Assembly (NCBI RefSeq): GCF_025808395.1
Contig: NZ_CP075524.1
Location: 868,001 to 932,000 of the forward strand
Source of the DNA: Microcella sp.
GTDB taxonomy: Bacteria; Actinomycetota; Actinomycetes; Actinomycetales; Microbacteriaceae
Direction: 5' to 3'
DNA length: 64,000 nucleotides
Below, one piece after another: positions 56,648 to 64,000 of this stretch (the first letter of the stretch is position 1; the number at the start of each line of letters is the position of its first letter). Made by a program: the position numbers and the translations under genes. The notes beneath the pieces were generated by a model. The model saw only the letters and a program-made list of their open reading frames with translations, was not told the DNA's origin and did not search any database.

Positions 56648-57948
56648 AGCCACTCGCTCTCGTGCTCGTCGGGGCGCCCCGTGGGGGCCGTGTAGTCATC
56701 AGGAAGGCGCGGAAGCATTGTGCGACCCGTGCGGTGGGCCACGAGCTCGCTGAGTGCGGGGTCAGCGCCGTCGACCCGCACGACGAGCTCGCGCGTCGTC
56801 ACCGGTTCGGCGAGCACGTGCAGTCGCCCGACTCCGATCGAGCGCCCGCTCGCGATCGTCGTGCCGCCGGCGATGAGCTCGTGGTTCGTGGCGCGCTGGC
56901 CGCGAGAGAGGTCTTCGCGCACGCGCACGTGGTCGACCGTGACCTCGTCGTCGAACTCGGCGAGCCACTCACCGTCGCGCAGCGGGGTCAGGGTGGCGAC
57001 GAGGGGGGTGCCGAACCGCCGCTGCAGCTCGTCGCCGAACTCGGTGATCACCCGTGCGTCGAGGGGGTCGATGCGACCGCGAGTGTCTGGGGGGATGTTG
57101 AGCAGCAGGTTCGCGCCCAACCCGATCGACCGGTAGTAGATGCCGAGCAGGTGCTCGAGCGTCTTCGGCGCATCTTTCGCGTGCCAGAACCATCCGCGTC
57201 GCAACGACACATCGCACTCGGGCGGCAGGTATGCCGCCTCGGGCAGGCCGATGCGCAGGTTCGTGTACTGGCTCGACATGGTCTGCGTCACGACGTACTC
57301 GACGGGGTCATGGGCCAGCCCGTCTTCGTTTCCGACCCACCGGATGCTCGGCCGACCCATATTGAACACGATCGTGCTCGGCTGATGGGCGTCGATGACC
57401 TGCATGATGCGAGCCCAGTCGTAGATGTAGCCCTCGCTGCCGGCGCCGTCGAGCCAGATCTCGGCGATCGGGCCGTACTGCGTGCAGAGCTCGGTGAGCT
57501 GCCGCGCATAGAACTCGGAGTACGCCTGCGGGTCGGCGTAGCTCGGCTCGTGGCGATCCCACGGCGAGAGATAGAGGCCCGGCAGCACGCCGCGCTCGCG
57601 GCACGCCTCGACGAACTCCCCCACCAGGTCGCCGCCCCCGCCCCGCCACGGCGACGAGGCCACCGAGTAGTCGGTGGTCGCGGTCGGCCACAGGCAGAAC
57701 CCGTCGTGATGCTTGGCGGTGAGAATCGCATACCTCGCACCCGCTGCCACGGCGGTGTCGATCCACTCACCCACATCGAGGTCGCTCGGGTCGAAGGCCG
57801 ACGCCGGCACGGTGCCGTCGCTCCACTCGAGGTTGGCGAAGGTGTTGACGCCGAAGTGAAAGAACGCCCCCATCTCGAGTCGCTGCCAATGCAGCTGCTC
57901 GCGGGTCGGAACGGGAATCTCGGTGGCGGCCGCAGCCTGGCTCGTCAT
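56644..57948 (-). CDS. Alpha-L-fucosidase (GH29)
   Basis: A 434-residue GH29 enzyme removing alpha-linked L-fucose. Hallmarks are GAFFHFGVNTFANLEW near the N-terminus, ILTAKHHDGFCLWPT (about residues 75-89) and the nucleophile aspartate in EIWLDGAGSEG (about residue 166). It continues with an N-rich barrel end (GLGANLLLNIPPDTRG) and a C-terminal beta domain. No signal peptide is seen, so the substrate must be imported by the ABC system encoded upstream, whose last gene it overlaps by four bases. Confidence 0.9.
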   Translation of the reverse strand: MTSQAAAATEIPVPTREQLHWQRLEMGAFFHFGVNTFANLEWSDGTVPASAFDPSDLDVGEWIDTAVAAGARYAILTAKHHDGFCLWPTATTDYSVASSPWRGGGGDLVGEFVEACRERGVLPGLYLSPWDRHEPSYADPQAYSEFYARQLTELCTQYGPIAEIWLDGAGSEGYIYDWARIMQVIDAHQPSTIVFNMGRPSIRWVGNEDGLAHDPVEYVVTQTMSSQYTNLRIGLPEAAYLPPECDVSLRRGWFWHAKDAPKTLEHLLGIYYRSIGLGANLLLNIPPDTRGRIDPLDARVITEFGDELQRRFGTPLVATLTPLRDGEWLAEFDDEVTVDHVRVREDLSRGQRATNHELIAGGTTIASGRSIGVGRLHVLAEPVTTRELVVRVDGADPALSELVAHRTGRTMLPRLPDDYTAPTGRPDEHESEWL

Positions 57949-58886
57949 CCCTTGAGCGCTCCCGCTGAACCGGCGCCCTCGAGAAAGTAGCGCTGCAAGA
58001 CGAGAAACAAGCCGACCGGAAAGATGATCGCCAAGAACAGCGCGGCCATCTGAATGTTGAGCGGCACGATCTCGGCGACCCGCGGCAGGGCGACCGAGAT
58101 CGGCTGCAGTGAGGCGTTGGGCAAGACGAGCATCGGCCAGAGAAAGTCTTTCCAGCTCGCGACGATCGTCAGCAGCGACGCGACACCGATGATCGGCTTC
58201 GACATCGGCAAGATGATCGTCGTGAAGACCCTGATCGGCCCGGCCCCGTCGATGCGCGCCGCCTCATAGAGCTCAGGCGGAATCGCATCGAAGAAGCGCT
58301 TGAAGACCAGCAGCAGGAAGGGGCTGGCCGCGTGCGGCAGCCACACCGCCCAGTAGGTGTCGAGCAGCGAGATGTTGAGGAGCGGCATCTCGATGATCGT
58401 GAGGTAGAGCGGCACGAGCGAGATCACGTTCGGAATGAAGAGCGTGGCCAGAATCGCCCCAGCCACGAACCCGCCCCACTTGGGTCGCAGCACGCTCAGC
58501 ACATAGGCACCGGTCATGCACGTGAAGATCGTGACGAACCACGACCCACCGACGACCCAGAGGGTGTTCAGCAGATACTGACCGACCCTGATGGTCGTCC
58601 ACGCCGTGACGAAGTTCTCCCAGAGAAACTGCCCCGAGGTGAAGACCCCCATGGGATTGCGCACGAGCGTCTGCGACTCGGCGAGGGCTGCCATGAAGAG
58701 CCACACGAGCGGGCCGAGCGACACGACGATGAGCGCGATGAGCAAGAGCGACTGAGAGATGCCGAGCGCGATGCGCACGCTCAGCTTCTTGCGATCGGCG
58801 AACGACACCGCACCACGCTCGTAGTGGCGGGGCGCGCGGGTCGCCCGCTTGGTCTGCACGGTGACGAGTCCGGGGGTTGCACTCAC
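57945..58886 (-). CDS. Carbohydrate ABC transporter permease (MalG type)
   Basis: A 313-residue permease with six membrane helices and the cytoplasmic EAA-loop ELYEAARIDGAGPIRVFTTI (about residues 215-234) that contacts the ATPase. The N-terminus is basic (RATRAPRHYERGA). The GTG start overlaps the MalF-type gene by four bases and the stop overlaps the fucosidase gene by four. No ATPase gene is in this operon; like many actinobacterial sugar importers it probably uses a shared MsiK-type ATPase encoded elsewhere. Confidence 0.92.
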   Translation of the reverse strand: MSATPGLVTVQTKRATRAPRHYERGAVSFADRKKLSVRIALGISQSLLLIALIVVSLGPLVWLFMAALAESQTLVRNPMGVFTSGQFLWENFVTAWTTIRVGQYLLNTLWVVGGSWFVTIFTCMTGAYVLSVLRPKWGGFVAGAILATLFIPNVISLVPLYLTIIEMPLLNISLLDTYWAVWLPHAASPFLLLVFKRFFDAIPPELYEAARIDGAGPIRVFTTIILPMSKPIIGVASLLTIVASWKDFLWPMLVLPNASLQPISVALPRVAEIVPLNIQMAALFLAIIFPVGLFLVLQRYFLEGAGSAGALKG

Positions 58887-59866
58887 TTCGAATACCTCCG
58901 CGTGGCGTAGAAGTAGATGACCGAGACGACGCACAGCACGAGGCCGAGCAGCACCGAGAGTGCTGTGGCCGCACCGAAATCGGCACCGATGAAGGCGTAG
59001 TTGTAGATCATCAGCAGGATCGTCATCGAGGCGTTGTCTGGGCCGCCCTTGGTGAAGATGAAGGGCTCGGTGAACACTTGCATGCTGCCGATGATCGAGA
59101 GCAGCAGAAGAATGAGAATGACGCCGCGGATCTGCGGAAAGGTGATGTGCCAGGTGCGCGACACGATTCCGGCACCGTCGAGCTCTGCCGCCTCGTAGAG
59201 GTCGCGACTGACACTCGTCATCGCGGCGAGATAGATGATCATGGCGCTGCCGGCACCGGCCCACGTCGCGGCGAGCACCATCGACGGAATCACCATGTCT
59301 GACGAGTTCAGCCAGCCGAACGGCCCGATGCCGAACACGCCGAGAATCTCATTGAAGAATCCGCTCGCGCCCGGGTTGTAGAAGAACTGCCAGAGCAGCA
59401 CCACGACGACGGGCGGAATGAGCACCGGCAGGTAGGCCAGCACACTGTAGAGCCGCCGCGAACCGCGAAGCTCTGCCATGAAGGTCGCCATGAGCAGCGG
59501 CAAGGGAAAGCCGAACAGAATCGAGAGCCCGGCGAACATGAGCGTGTTGCCGATGACCTTGGGCAGCAACGGGTCAGTAAGCACGTACTCGAAGTTGCTC
59601 CACCCGACGAACTCGTCCGGGCCGAGAAAGTCGGGGCGTTGGAAGGCCATGGTGAGGCCACTGATGATCGGCCACCAGGCAAAGTAGCCGAAGATGAAGA
59701 TCATCGGCACGGCGATCATCAGCGTCGAGAAGCCGCCCATGATCCACCATCGCCTGAGGCGATGCAGCGGGCCACGAGAACGCGGGGGGCGCGACGGCCG
59801 AGGCACCTCCGCGGTGCGGGCTTCAGCTGAAGCCCGCACCGCGGTGGTGATGGTGTTGTTCGTCAT
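58883..59866 (-). CDS. Carbohydrate ABC transporter permease (MalF type)
   Basis: A 327-residue permease with six helices and the EAA loop DLYEAAELDGAGIVSRTWHI (about residues 219-238). The N-terminal 40 residues are charged and proline-rich (ARTAEVPRPSRPPRSRG). Codons 8-19 fall within a perfect 36-base palindrome (59809-59844), very unusual inside a gene. Start and stop overlap the binding-protein and MalG-type genes by four bases each. Confidence 0.92.
   Translation of the reverse strand: MTNNTITTAVRASAEARTAEVPRPSRPPRSRGPLHRLRRWWIMGGFSTLMIAVPMIFIFGYFAWWPIISGLTMAFQRPDFLGPDEFVGWSNFEYVLTDPLLPKVIGNTLMFAGLSILFGFPLPLLMATFMAELRGSRRLYSVLAYLPVLIPPVVVVLLWQFFYNPGASGFFNEILGVFGIGPFGWLNSSDMVIPSMVLAATWAGAGSAMIIYLAAMTSVSRDLYEAAELDGAGIVSRTWHITFPQIRGVILILLLLSIIGSMQVFTEPFIFTKGGPDNASMTILLMIYNYAFIGADFGAATALSVLLGLVLCVVSVIYFYATRRYSK
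59809..59844. repeat. Perfect 36-base palindrome inside the MalF-type gene
   Basis: Left arm CCGCGGTGCGGGCTTCAG (59809-59826) is followed directly by its exact reverse complement CTGAAGCCCGCACCGCGG (59827-59844). Four further flanking bases on each side pair with one mismatch. On mRNA it would form a very stable hairpin 18 bases into the second gene of the operon. Confidence 0.9.
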
Positions 59867-61260
59867 CGAGCGAGCAACCGCGCAACCGCCGTATTGGCCT
59901 CTTCGAGCACCGTCGCGGGGTCAGCAGACTCGTCTTCAAGAATCCTCTGCAAGATCACGCTCGTCTCGGCGTAGATCTCTTGAGTCTTGAGGGCGGGCTC
60001 GCCGCGCAGCACGTAGGTCGAACGCGAGTTCAAGAACGGCGCGAACTGCTCGATGGGCACGTTGTTGTACGGCGCGATCCACTCGAGGTACAGCTCGTAC
60101 TGCTCTTCGCTCACCGGCGCGTAGCCCGGAATGTGGGCAGACGCACCCGACTCTGCCGCGGCCTGAGCCTGATCGACGGCGAAGGCCTCGTCGGTGAACT
60201 TGCGCAGGTGACGGTAGTTGATCCACTGCACCGCAGCGACCTGCTCTTCGAGCGTGGTCGTGGGGCTGACGATCTGAATGCCACCGCCGGAGAGGGTGCC
60301 AGGAGTCGCGCCGCCGCCGACCGGCATCGGCCCCATGCCGAAGATCGCGGGGTCGGCCTCATTGCGCACGATGATCGGCTCGTACATGCCGTTGTGCCCG
60401 ATCATCATGCCGACCTGGTCGGCCGAGAACTCTGCGTAGCTCTCGGCACCACCGAAGACGACCATCTCGCCGACGGTGTTGTCTTCCCACCGCATGTCGC
60501 GGTAGAGGGTGAGGAAGTCGACGACCGGCTGCGACGTGAGCGTCGCCTCGGTGCCGTCGTCGCTCACGAGAGAACCGCCGAAACCCGCGGCGCCCGCGGC
60601 GAGCATCCAGCCGCCACCGGTGCCCTGCGTCGCGTAGGGAGTGAACCCGGTCTTCGCGTCGGTGCGCTCGACGATGAGCTTCGCGTATTCGCGAACCTCG
60701 TCCCACGTCGCCGGCGGCACGTCAGGGTCGAGGCCGGCTTGTTCGAAGAGCACACGGTTGTAGATGATGCCCAGAGGGCCGACACCGGTCGGAATCGCGT
60801 AGATGCCGCCGTCTGGCCCCGTCACGGTAGCGACGAGGTCGGGGTTGAGCGCCTCATCGAGCCCCGTGATGCGAAGTGCATCGTTCAGGTTGGCGACTTG
60901 CTGACGGCTCGCGATCGACGCCGCCTCGGTCACCGCGGTGAACATCACGTCGGGCAGATTGCCGCCGGCGAGCTTCGCCTGGAAGGTCTGGGGATCCCAC
61001 GTCTCTTCGATCGGGTTCAGCGTGATGTGCGGGTATTCGAGCTGGAAGGCTTCTACCTGCTCGAGAAACTGCGCGCGAGAGGCCTCGTTCGCCTCGGGCG
61101 GCAGGTCTCCGATGGTGAGGGTGACTTCGAGCGTGGGGTCGAACGCGACCTCAGGCTCGGCATCGGGAGTCGCGGTGCATGCGACGAGCGAGAGCCCGGT
61201 CGCCAACGCGAGAGCGCCAGCCACCACCCTCCGCTGTCGTGTTGAGAGCACAACTGACAT
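59863..61260 (-). CDS. Extracellular sugar-binding lipoprotein of ABC importer
   Basis: A 465-residue solute-binding protein. A basic N-terminus (STRQRR) and hydrophobic stretch lead to the lipobox SLVAC with C28 as lipidation site, then an acidic linker. The mature part has sugar-binding features (NLPDVMFTAVTEAASIASRQ, PTGVGPLGIIYNRVLFEQAG, NGMYEPIIV). It delivers oligosaccharides to the permeases encoded next, with an ATGA overlap. The operon promoter with CCGATGT operators is 120 bases upstream of the start. Fucose-containing glycans are the inferred substrate. Confidence 0.92.
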   Translation of the reverse strand: MSVVLSTRQRRVVAGALALATGLSLVACTATPDAEPEVAFDPTLEVTLTIGDLPPEANEASRAQFLEQVEAFQLEYPHITLNPIEETWDPQTFQAKLAGGNLPDVMFTAVTEAASIASRQQVANLNDALRITGLDEALNPDLVATVTGPDGGIYAIPTGVGPLGIIYNRVLFEQAGLDPDVPPATWDEVREYAKLIVERTDAKTGFTPYATQGTGGGWMLAAGAAGFGGSLVSDDGTEATLTSQPVVDFLTLYRDMRWEDNTVGEMVVFGGAESYAEFSADQVGMMIGHNGMYEPIIVRNEADPAIFGMGPMPVGGGATPGTLSGGGIQIVSPTTTLEEQVAAVQWINYRHLRKFTDEAFAVDQAQAAAESGASAHIPGYAPVSEEQYELYLEWIAPYNNVPIEQFAPFLNSRSTYVLRGEPALKTQEIYAETSVILQRILEDESADPATVLEEANTAVARLLAR

Positions 61261-61332
61261 GTGACTTTCTCCTTTGATAAGTCCCACAGGATCGAGGGCA
61301 ATCTTGGTGATGTTTCGTGATGGTGCAGAGCG

Positions 61333-61419
61333 ACATCGGATGTCAACGTCATAATTGCTCCGATGTTTCCCTGAATTGTAGGCATATCGACCGGTCACCG
61401 TCAACAATTGATCCGATGT
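61333..61419 (-). promoter_or_regulatory. Importer operon promoter with three CCGATGT-type operators
   Basis: On the minus strand, -35 TTGACG (61399-61404) and -10 TACAAT (61375-61380) are 18 bases apart. CCGATGT (plus strand) lies at 61413-61419, 8 bases upstream of -35, and at 61360-61366 near the start point; ACATCGGATGT is at 61333-61343. The first two copies sit in a longer shared sequence (AATTG.TCCGATGT). The regulator (LacI- or GntR-type by site style) is not in the window. Confidence 0.65.
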
Positions 61420-61442
61420 CTGTCTGCATGAGGCCCTTGGGG

Positions 61443-62069
61443 TCACCCGACCGAGTCGAAGGCCTCGAACCAGAGCCGCGCGATGAGTCGTTCGCCGAGG
61501 CCAGAAGGATGCACGCCGTCTTGGGCGAGCAGGGCCGCGCCTCGCTCGTGCGCGGCCTCGGTCATCGCCGCTTGCAGCGGAATGAAGTGCGCCCCATGAG
61601 CACGGGCGAGCGACTCGACGATCGGGCGCTTCGAGTCGAGATCGGCGCGCGCGAAGTCTTCGCCCGCCCTCCACGGCCCCGCAAACGGCACGTCGGTGAG
61701 AAAGAAGGGCTCGATGACGATGATGGTCGACGTGCCCTGTGCGACCGACCTGCTGAGCACGTCATCGAGGTCTGCTTCGAACTCGGCGGGAGGCGTCGGC
61801 TGGCCCTGAAACCAGGTGCGCACGGTGTCGTTGACGCCGATGTACACCGTGAGCACATCAGGCTCGAGGTCGAGAACATCGTGCTGCCAGCGGGCTCGCA
61901 GATCACGCACGCATTCGCCCGACACCCCCCGATTGATGACCTCGACCGACGCTGAGCGTCGCTCGAACTCTTCGGCGATGAGGTTGACGTAGCCGCTGCC
62001 GAGCTGCAGCGGGTCGCTGCGACGATGAGCATCGGTGATGCTGTCGCCGATGAAGACCATTCTGCGCAT
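61443..62069 (-). CDS. SGNH/GDSL-family hydrolase
   Basis: A 208-residue esterase-fold protein. Block I is VFIGDSITDAHR (nucleophile serine in GDS, about residue 10), block III is YIGVNDT and block V is DGVHPSGLGERLIARLW with the D-x-x-H pair. Such enzymes often remove acetyl groups from carbohydrates, which would suit a glycan-degradation locus. It follows the SDR gene by 32 bases and precedes the importer promoter. Confidence 0.88.
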   Translation of the reverse strand: MRRMVFIGDSITDAHRRSDPLQLGSGYVNLIAEEFERRSASVEVINRGVSGECVRDLRARWQHDVLDLEPDVLTVYIGVNDTVRTWFQGQPTPPAEFEADLDDVLSRSVAQGTSTIIVIEPFFLTDVPFAGPWRAGEDFARADLDSKRPIVESLARAHGAHFIPLQAAMTEAAHERGAALLAQDGVHPSGLGERLIARLWFEAFDSVG

Positions 62070-62101
62070 TCAGAGCCCCCCTCTCATGAACAGGTCGACG
62101 A

Positions 62102-62932
62102 CTATGCGACGTCAGATCTCGGCACCTGCTGCGCCGCCAGACCACCGTCGATGATGATGCGCGACCCAATCATCGACGGCACAAGATCAGACGCGAGAAG
62201 TGCCACGAGCTCGGCGATCTCAGCCGCCTCGGTCGGCAGACCCCACGGCACGTTCGCCCGCCGACGCTCGAGCGCCTCGTCGGTGAGATGCTGCCAACGA
62301 TCAGAGTGGATGTAGCCGGGTGCGATCGCGTTGACCCGCACTCCGTGCGGTGCGAGCTCGATCGCCATCGCACGCGTGAGGCCGTCGAGAGCAGACTTGC
62401 TCACGTCATAGGCGGGTCGGCCGTGAATGGCTCGCTCGCCGGCCAGAGACGAGATCATGATGATCGCACCTCGGCCCTCATCGATCATCGCCGCGGCCGC
62501 TCGTTTCGAGAGGTGATGCACCCCGAACAGATTCACCTCGAGCACCTCGCGAAACGCTTCGCGAGGCTGGGCCATGAACCCGGCAGACTCCACGTCGAGC
62601 AAGGCCGCGTTATTGACGAGAATCGAGGGAGACCAGCCTGCAGCGGCGAGCTCATCGACGGCGGCGTCGATCTGATCAGCGTCGGCGAGATCGAACACCG
62701 CCGTCGTGAGCTCGGCCTCGGGCACGAGCTCGATGATCTCGCGCCGAGCGTTCTGCGCCTCTGCGTCGGTGCGGGCGTGCACGACCACTCGCGCTGCCGC
62801 AGCCGCGAGCCGCGTCGCGATCGCGAGGCCCAGGTTGCGGCTCGAGCCGGTGACGAGCGCGGTGGCTGACGAGAGATCGATCGCCCCGGGGTTCACCGTC
62901 GGCGACTGGGCGCCCTGACCGCTCGACGACAT
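62102..62932 (-). CDS. SDR-family dehydrogenase (possible L-fucose/sugar dehydrogenase)
   Basis: A 276-residue short-chain dehydrogenase: cofactor motif VTGSSRNLGLAIA (about residues 28-40), LVNNAALLD, MISSLAGE with the catalytic serine, YDVSK with Tyr and Lys, and a GGLAAQ end. A VHARTD strand after the first motif suggests NADP preference. Neighbouring alpha-fucosidase and sugar-acid dehydratase genes suggest it oxidises L-fucose or another liberated sugar, but the fold alone does not define the substrate. Confidence 0.87.
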   Translation of the reverse strand: MSSSGQGAQSPTVNPGAIDLSSATALVTGSSRNLGLAIATRLAAAAARVVVHARTDAEAQNARREIIELVPEAELTTAVFDLADADQIDAAVDELAAAGWSPSILVNNAALLDVESAGFMAQPREAFREVLEVNLFGVHHLSKRAAAAMIDEGRGAIIMISSLAGERAIHGRPAYDVSKSALDGLTRAMAIELAPHGVRVNAIAPGYIHSDRWQHLTDEALERRRANVPWGLPTEAAEIAELVALLASDLVPSMIGSRIIIDGGLAAQQVPRSDVA

Positions 62933-63050
62933 GGCACGCCCTCCCCCCTGTGCTGGTCGCTCTGACTGCACCATCAGCGCACAACGACCTGTAGCGATCG
63001 TACACAAAGATCGGACGTTTGCGGGGCCGCGTTGCGCAGCGCGGAGAGCG

Positions 63051-63845
63051 TCACCATGCTGCAGCCACTGCGCAGTCGTCAGCGAAGAACTCGAGGTCTC
63101 GCGAGGTCTCGCCCTGCCGAACGAGGGCGACAAGCCGACGCCACGCGGCCCGATGAGCGGTCTCCCAGACCGACTCGAGCTCGTTCGCACCGGCGGGGCT
63201 CGTCACCACGACCCGACCCGGAGCAGCTGTCGCCGGGTCGAGAACGGTCAGCTGCACCACCCTCTGCTGGTTGACGATGCGCAGCGTCGCCGAGGCCGCC
63301 ACCGAGTCGGTGCCGATCGCCGTGAGGTTCACCCGACCGCCGGTCGCGAGCACGGCGGTTGCCGAGTAGCCCGTGCGGTCTCGACGAATGACGTCGAGCG
63401 AACGTACCGGCGAGACCGCGGCGCGAATCACCGACAGCTGGTCGAGCAGCACGCGGTGCCACTCTGACCCGACGGCCGACGAGACACGCGCTTCGAGCAG
63501 ACAACGATCATCGGCGACCTCGGCGAACGATGCGGCGCTCAGCTCGACCGCCGGATCATGAGTCCACATAGAGTCGATCACGACGGGCACGCCTCGAGCG
63601 GCAGCGCTCTCGACGAGCGATGCGGCGTCTGCGGGCACCGGCCGCACGATGAGCAGACCGCGGGCTCCGGCATCGATCGCCCGCTCGGCAGCCGCGGGCC
63701 AGCCGGCACCGCCGTCGATGCCGACGAGCTCGCCCGCTTCAGAGCCGCGCGCCAGCGACACCGGCAGCGACGCGATCACCTGAGCTATGGCACCCGAGTC
63801 TTGCGCGGCCTGGTCGAAGGCCACCGTGAGCGGAGCATCCATCAT
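63051..63845 (-). CDS. Unknown protein in carbohydrate locus, coupled to Gfo/Idh gene
   Basis: A 264-residue soluble protein that I do not recognise. It opens DAPLTVAFDQAAQDSGAIAQ, with alternating alpha/beta segments (ELVGIDGGAGWPAAAERAID, GLLIVRPVPADAASLVESAA) like a periplasmic-binding or Rossmann-like fold, and a C-terminal region of strands (ATAVLATGGRVNLTAIGTDS). The ATG at 63845 overlaps the stop of the Gfo/Idh/MocA-type gene by four bases, so the two are translated together and probably act in one pathway. The 118 bases downstream, before the SDR start, show no clear site. Confidence 0.65.
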   Translation of the reverse strand: MMDAPLTVAFDQAAQDSGAIAQVIASLPVSLARGSEAGELVGIDGGAGWPAAAERAIDAGARGLLIVRPVPADAASLVESAAARGVPVVIDSMWTHDPAVELSAASFAEVADDRCLLEARVSSAVGSEWHRVLLDQLSVIRAAVSPVRSLDVIRRDRTGYSATAVLATGGRVNLTAIGTDSVAASATLRIVNQQRVVQLTVLDPATAAPGRVVVTSPAGANELESVWETAHRAAWRRLVALVRQGETSRDLEFFADDCAVAAAW

Positions 63846-64000
63846 GCCTCCCTCGTCGACCGCATGCTGATCGCGTTGTCGCGGGCGGCCGCGGAGGCGA
63901 GATCTGACACCTCGAGCGCGAACCTGAGGTCGTCGACGAGCTCGTGCACGTCGATCGGTTCGGCGGTGCCGTGGGCGAGGTCGGCGAGAAACCGCCACTC
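63842..64000 (-). CDS. C-terminal end of Gfo/Idh/MocA-type oxidoreductase, cut by window edge
   Basis: The last 52 codons and the TGA (63842-63844) of a gene that begins outside the window. EWRFLADLAHGTAEPIDVHE and DDLRFALEVSDLASAAARDN match the usual C-terminus of Gfo/Idh/MocA sugar dehydrogenases (substrate-region helix followed by VSDLASAAA). The ATGA overlap joins it to the next gene. The N-terminal Rossmann domain is not visible. Confidence 0.7.
   Translation of the reverse strand, partial: EWRFLADLAHGTAEPIDVHELVDDLRFALEVSDLASAAARDNAISMRSTREA

Noticed and set aside
56662..57990. 442-codon plus-strand frame opposite the fucosidase gene
   Set aside because: Antisense artefact: GH29 motifs are on the minus strand and gene overlaps fix the true frames.
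59980..61245. 421-codon plus-strand frame opposite the sugar-binding protein gene
   Set aside because: The minus strand has a lipobox and conserved binding-protein sequence; the plus-strand translation is arginine-rich noise.
1..64000. CRISPR arrays, tRNA or rRNA genes, insertion sequences
   Set aside because: No regularly spaced identical repeats, no cloverleaf-type sequence and no transposase or integrase motifs were seen on either strand. A covariance-model search would settle the RNA question.

Overview
The window is high-GC DNA (roughly two-thirds G+C by eye) with many GTG starts, strong C/G third-position bias, ATGA/GTGA gene overlaps, an LAXTG-type surface protein, DUF5997 beside a stand-alone LysR sensor domain, and an ECF42-type sigma factor with DGPF partners. 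This fits a Gram-positive actinobacterium, most likely Microbacteriaceae. That placement is inferred from gene content, not from a marker gene. No rRNA, tRNA or CRISPR array was seen.

Layout. 1-2.6 kb: a truncated membrane sensor facing an FtsX-type ABC exporter. 2.6-4.1 kb: argG. 4.1-7.3 kb: a methyltransferase, XRE-cupin regulator and thioredoxin-reductase-like module, then a short-chain dehydrogenase. 7.4-26.7 kb: mostly housekeeping and regulatory genes (zinc-protease-like protein, PfkB kinase, SurE, HNH protein, LAXTG surface protein, membrane LuxR regulator, lipid synthase with flippase, AraC, serine hydrolase, ArsR/AHSA1 pair, Drr-like ABC exporter with WYL regulator).

26.7-37.2 kb is an accessory, defence-like island, visibly less GC-rich from about 31.3 to 36.2 kb. 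It holds a NERD protein, a HepT/MntA toxin-antitoxin pair, a NERD remnant, a small membrane protein coupled to a Vsr-like nuclease candidate, a MazG-like pyrophosphohydrolase overlapping a GIY-YIG/DUF2075 helicase fusion, an unrecognised two-gene unit, two small unknown genes, and a large protein with a degenerate PD-(D/E)XK-like pattern. It ends in duplicated tails of the ECF sigma gene that follows. 37.3-49.5 kb: ECF42 sigma/DGPF genes, several regulator/enzyme pairs, a divergent ribosomal protein L11 paralogue with a zinc-finger partner, and a second XRE-cupin/methyltransferase module with an MFS exporter.

49.5-64 kb is a carbohydrate-utilisation locus, all on the minus strand: a 1383-residue secreted beta-helix/CBM protein, an enolase-superfamily dehydratase, a clan-A glycosidase, a GH29 alpha-L-fucosidase, a complete ABC sugar importer, an SGNH hydrolase, a short-chain dehydrogenase and part of a Gfo/Idh/MocA oxidoreductase. 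Five consecutive importer and glycosidase genes are joined by 4-base overlaps. Two promoters share the operator word CCGATGT at an identical offset from -35, so the secreted protein and the importer operon probably belong to one regulon for fucose-containing glycans.

Three patterns stand out. Four times an intact gene is followed, 1-1.6 kb away and in the same orientation, by a degenerate copy of part of itself, with accessory cargo between. Two distant XRE-cupin/methyltransferase modules share an operator-like sequence. A perfect 36-base palindrome lies inside the first codons of the sugar permease gene, just after the binding-protein gene.
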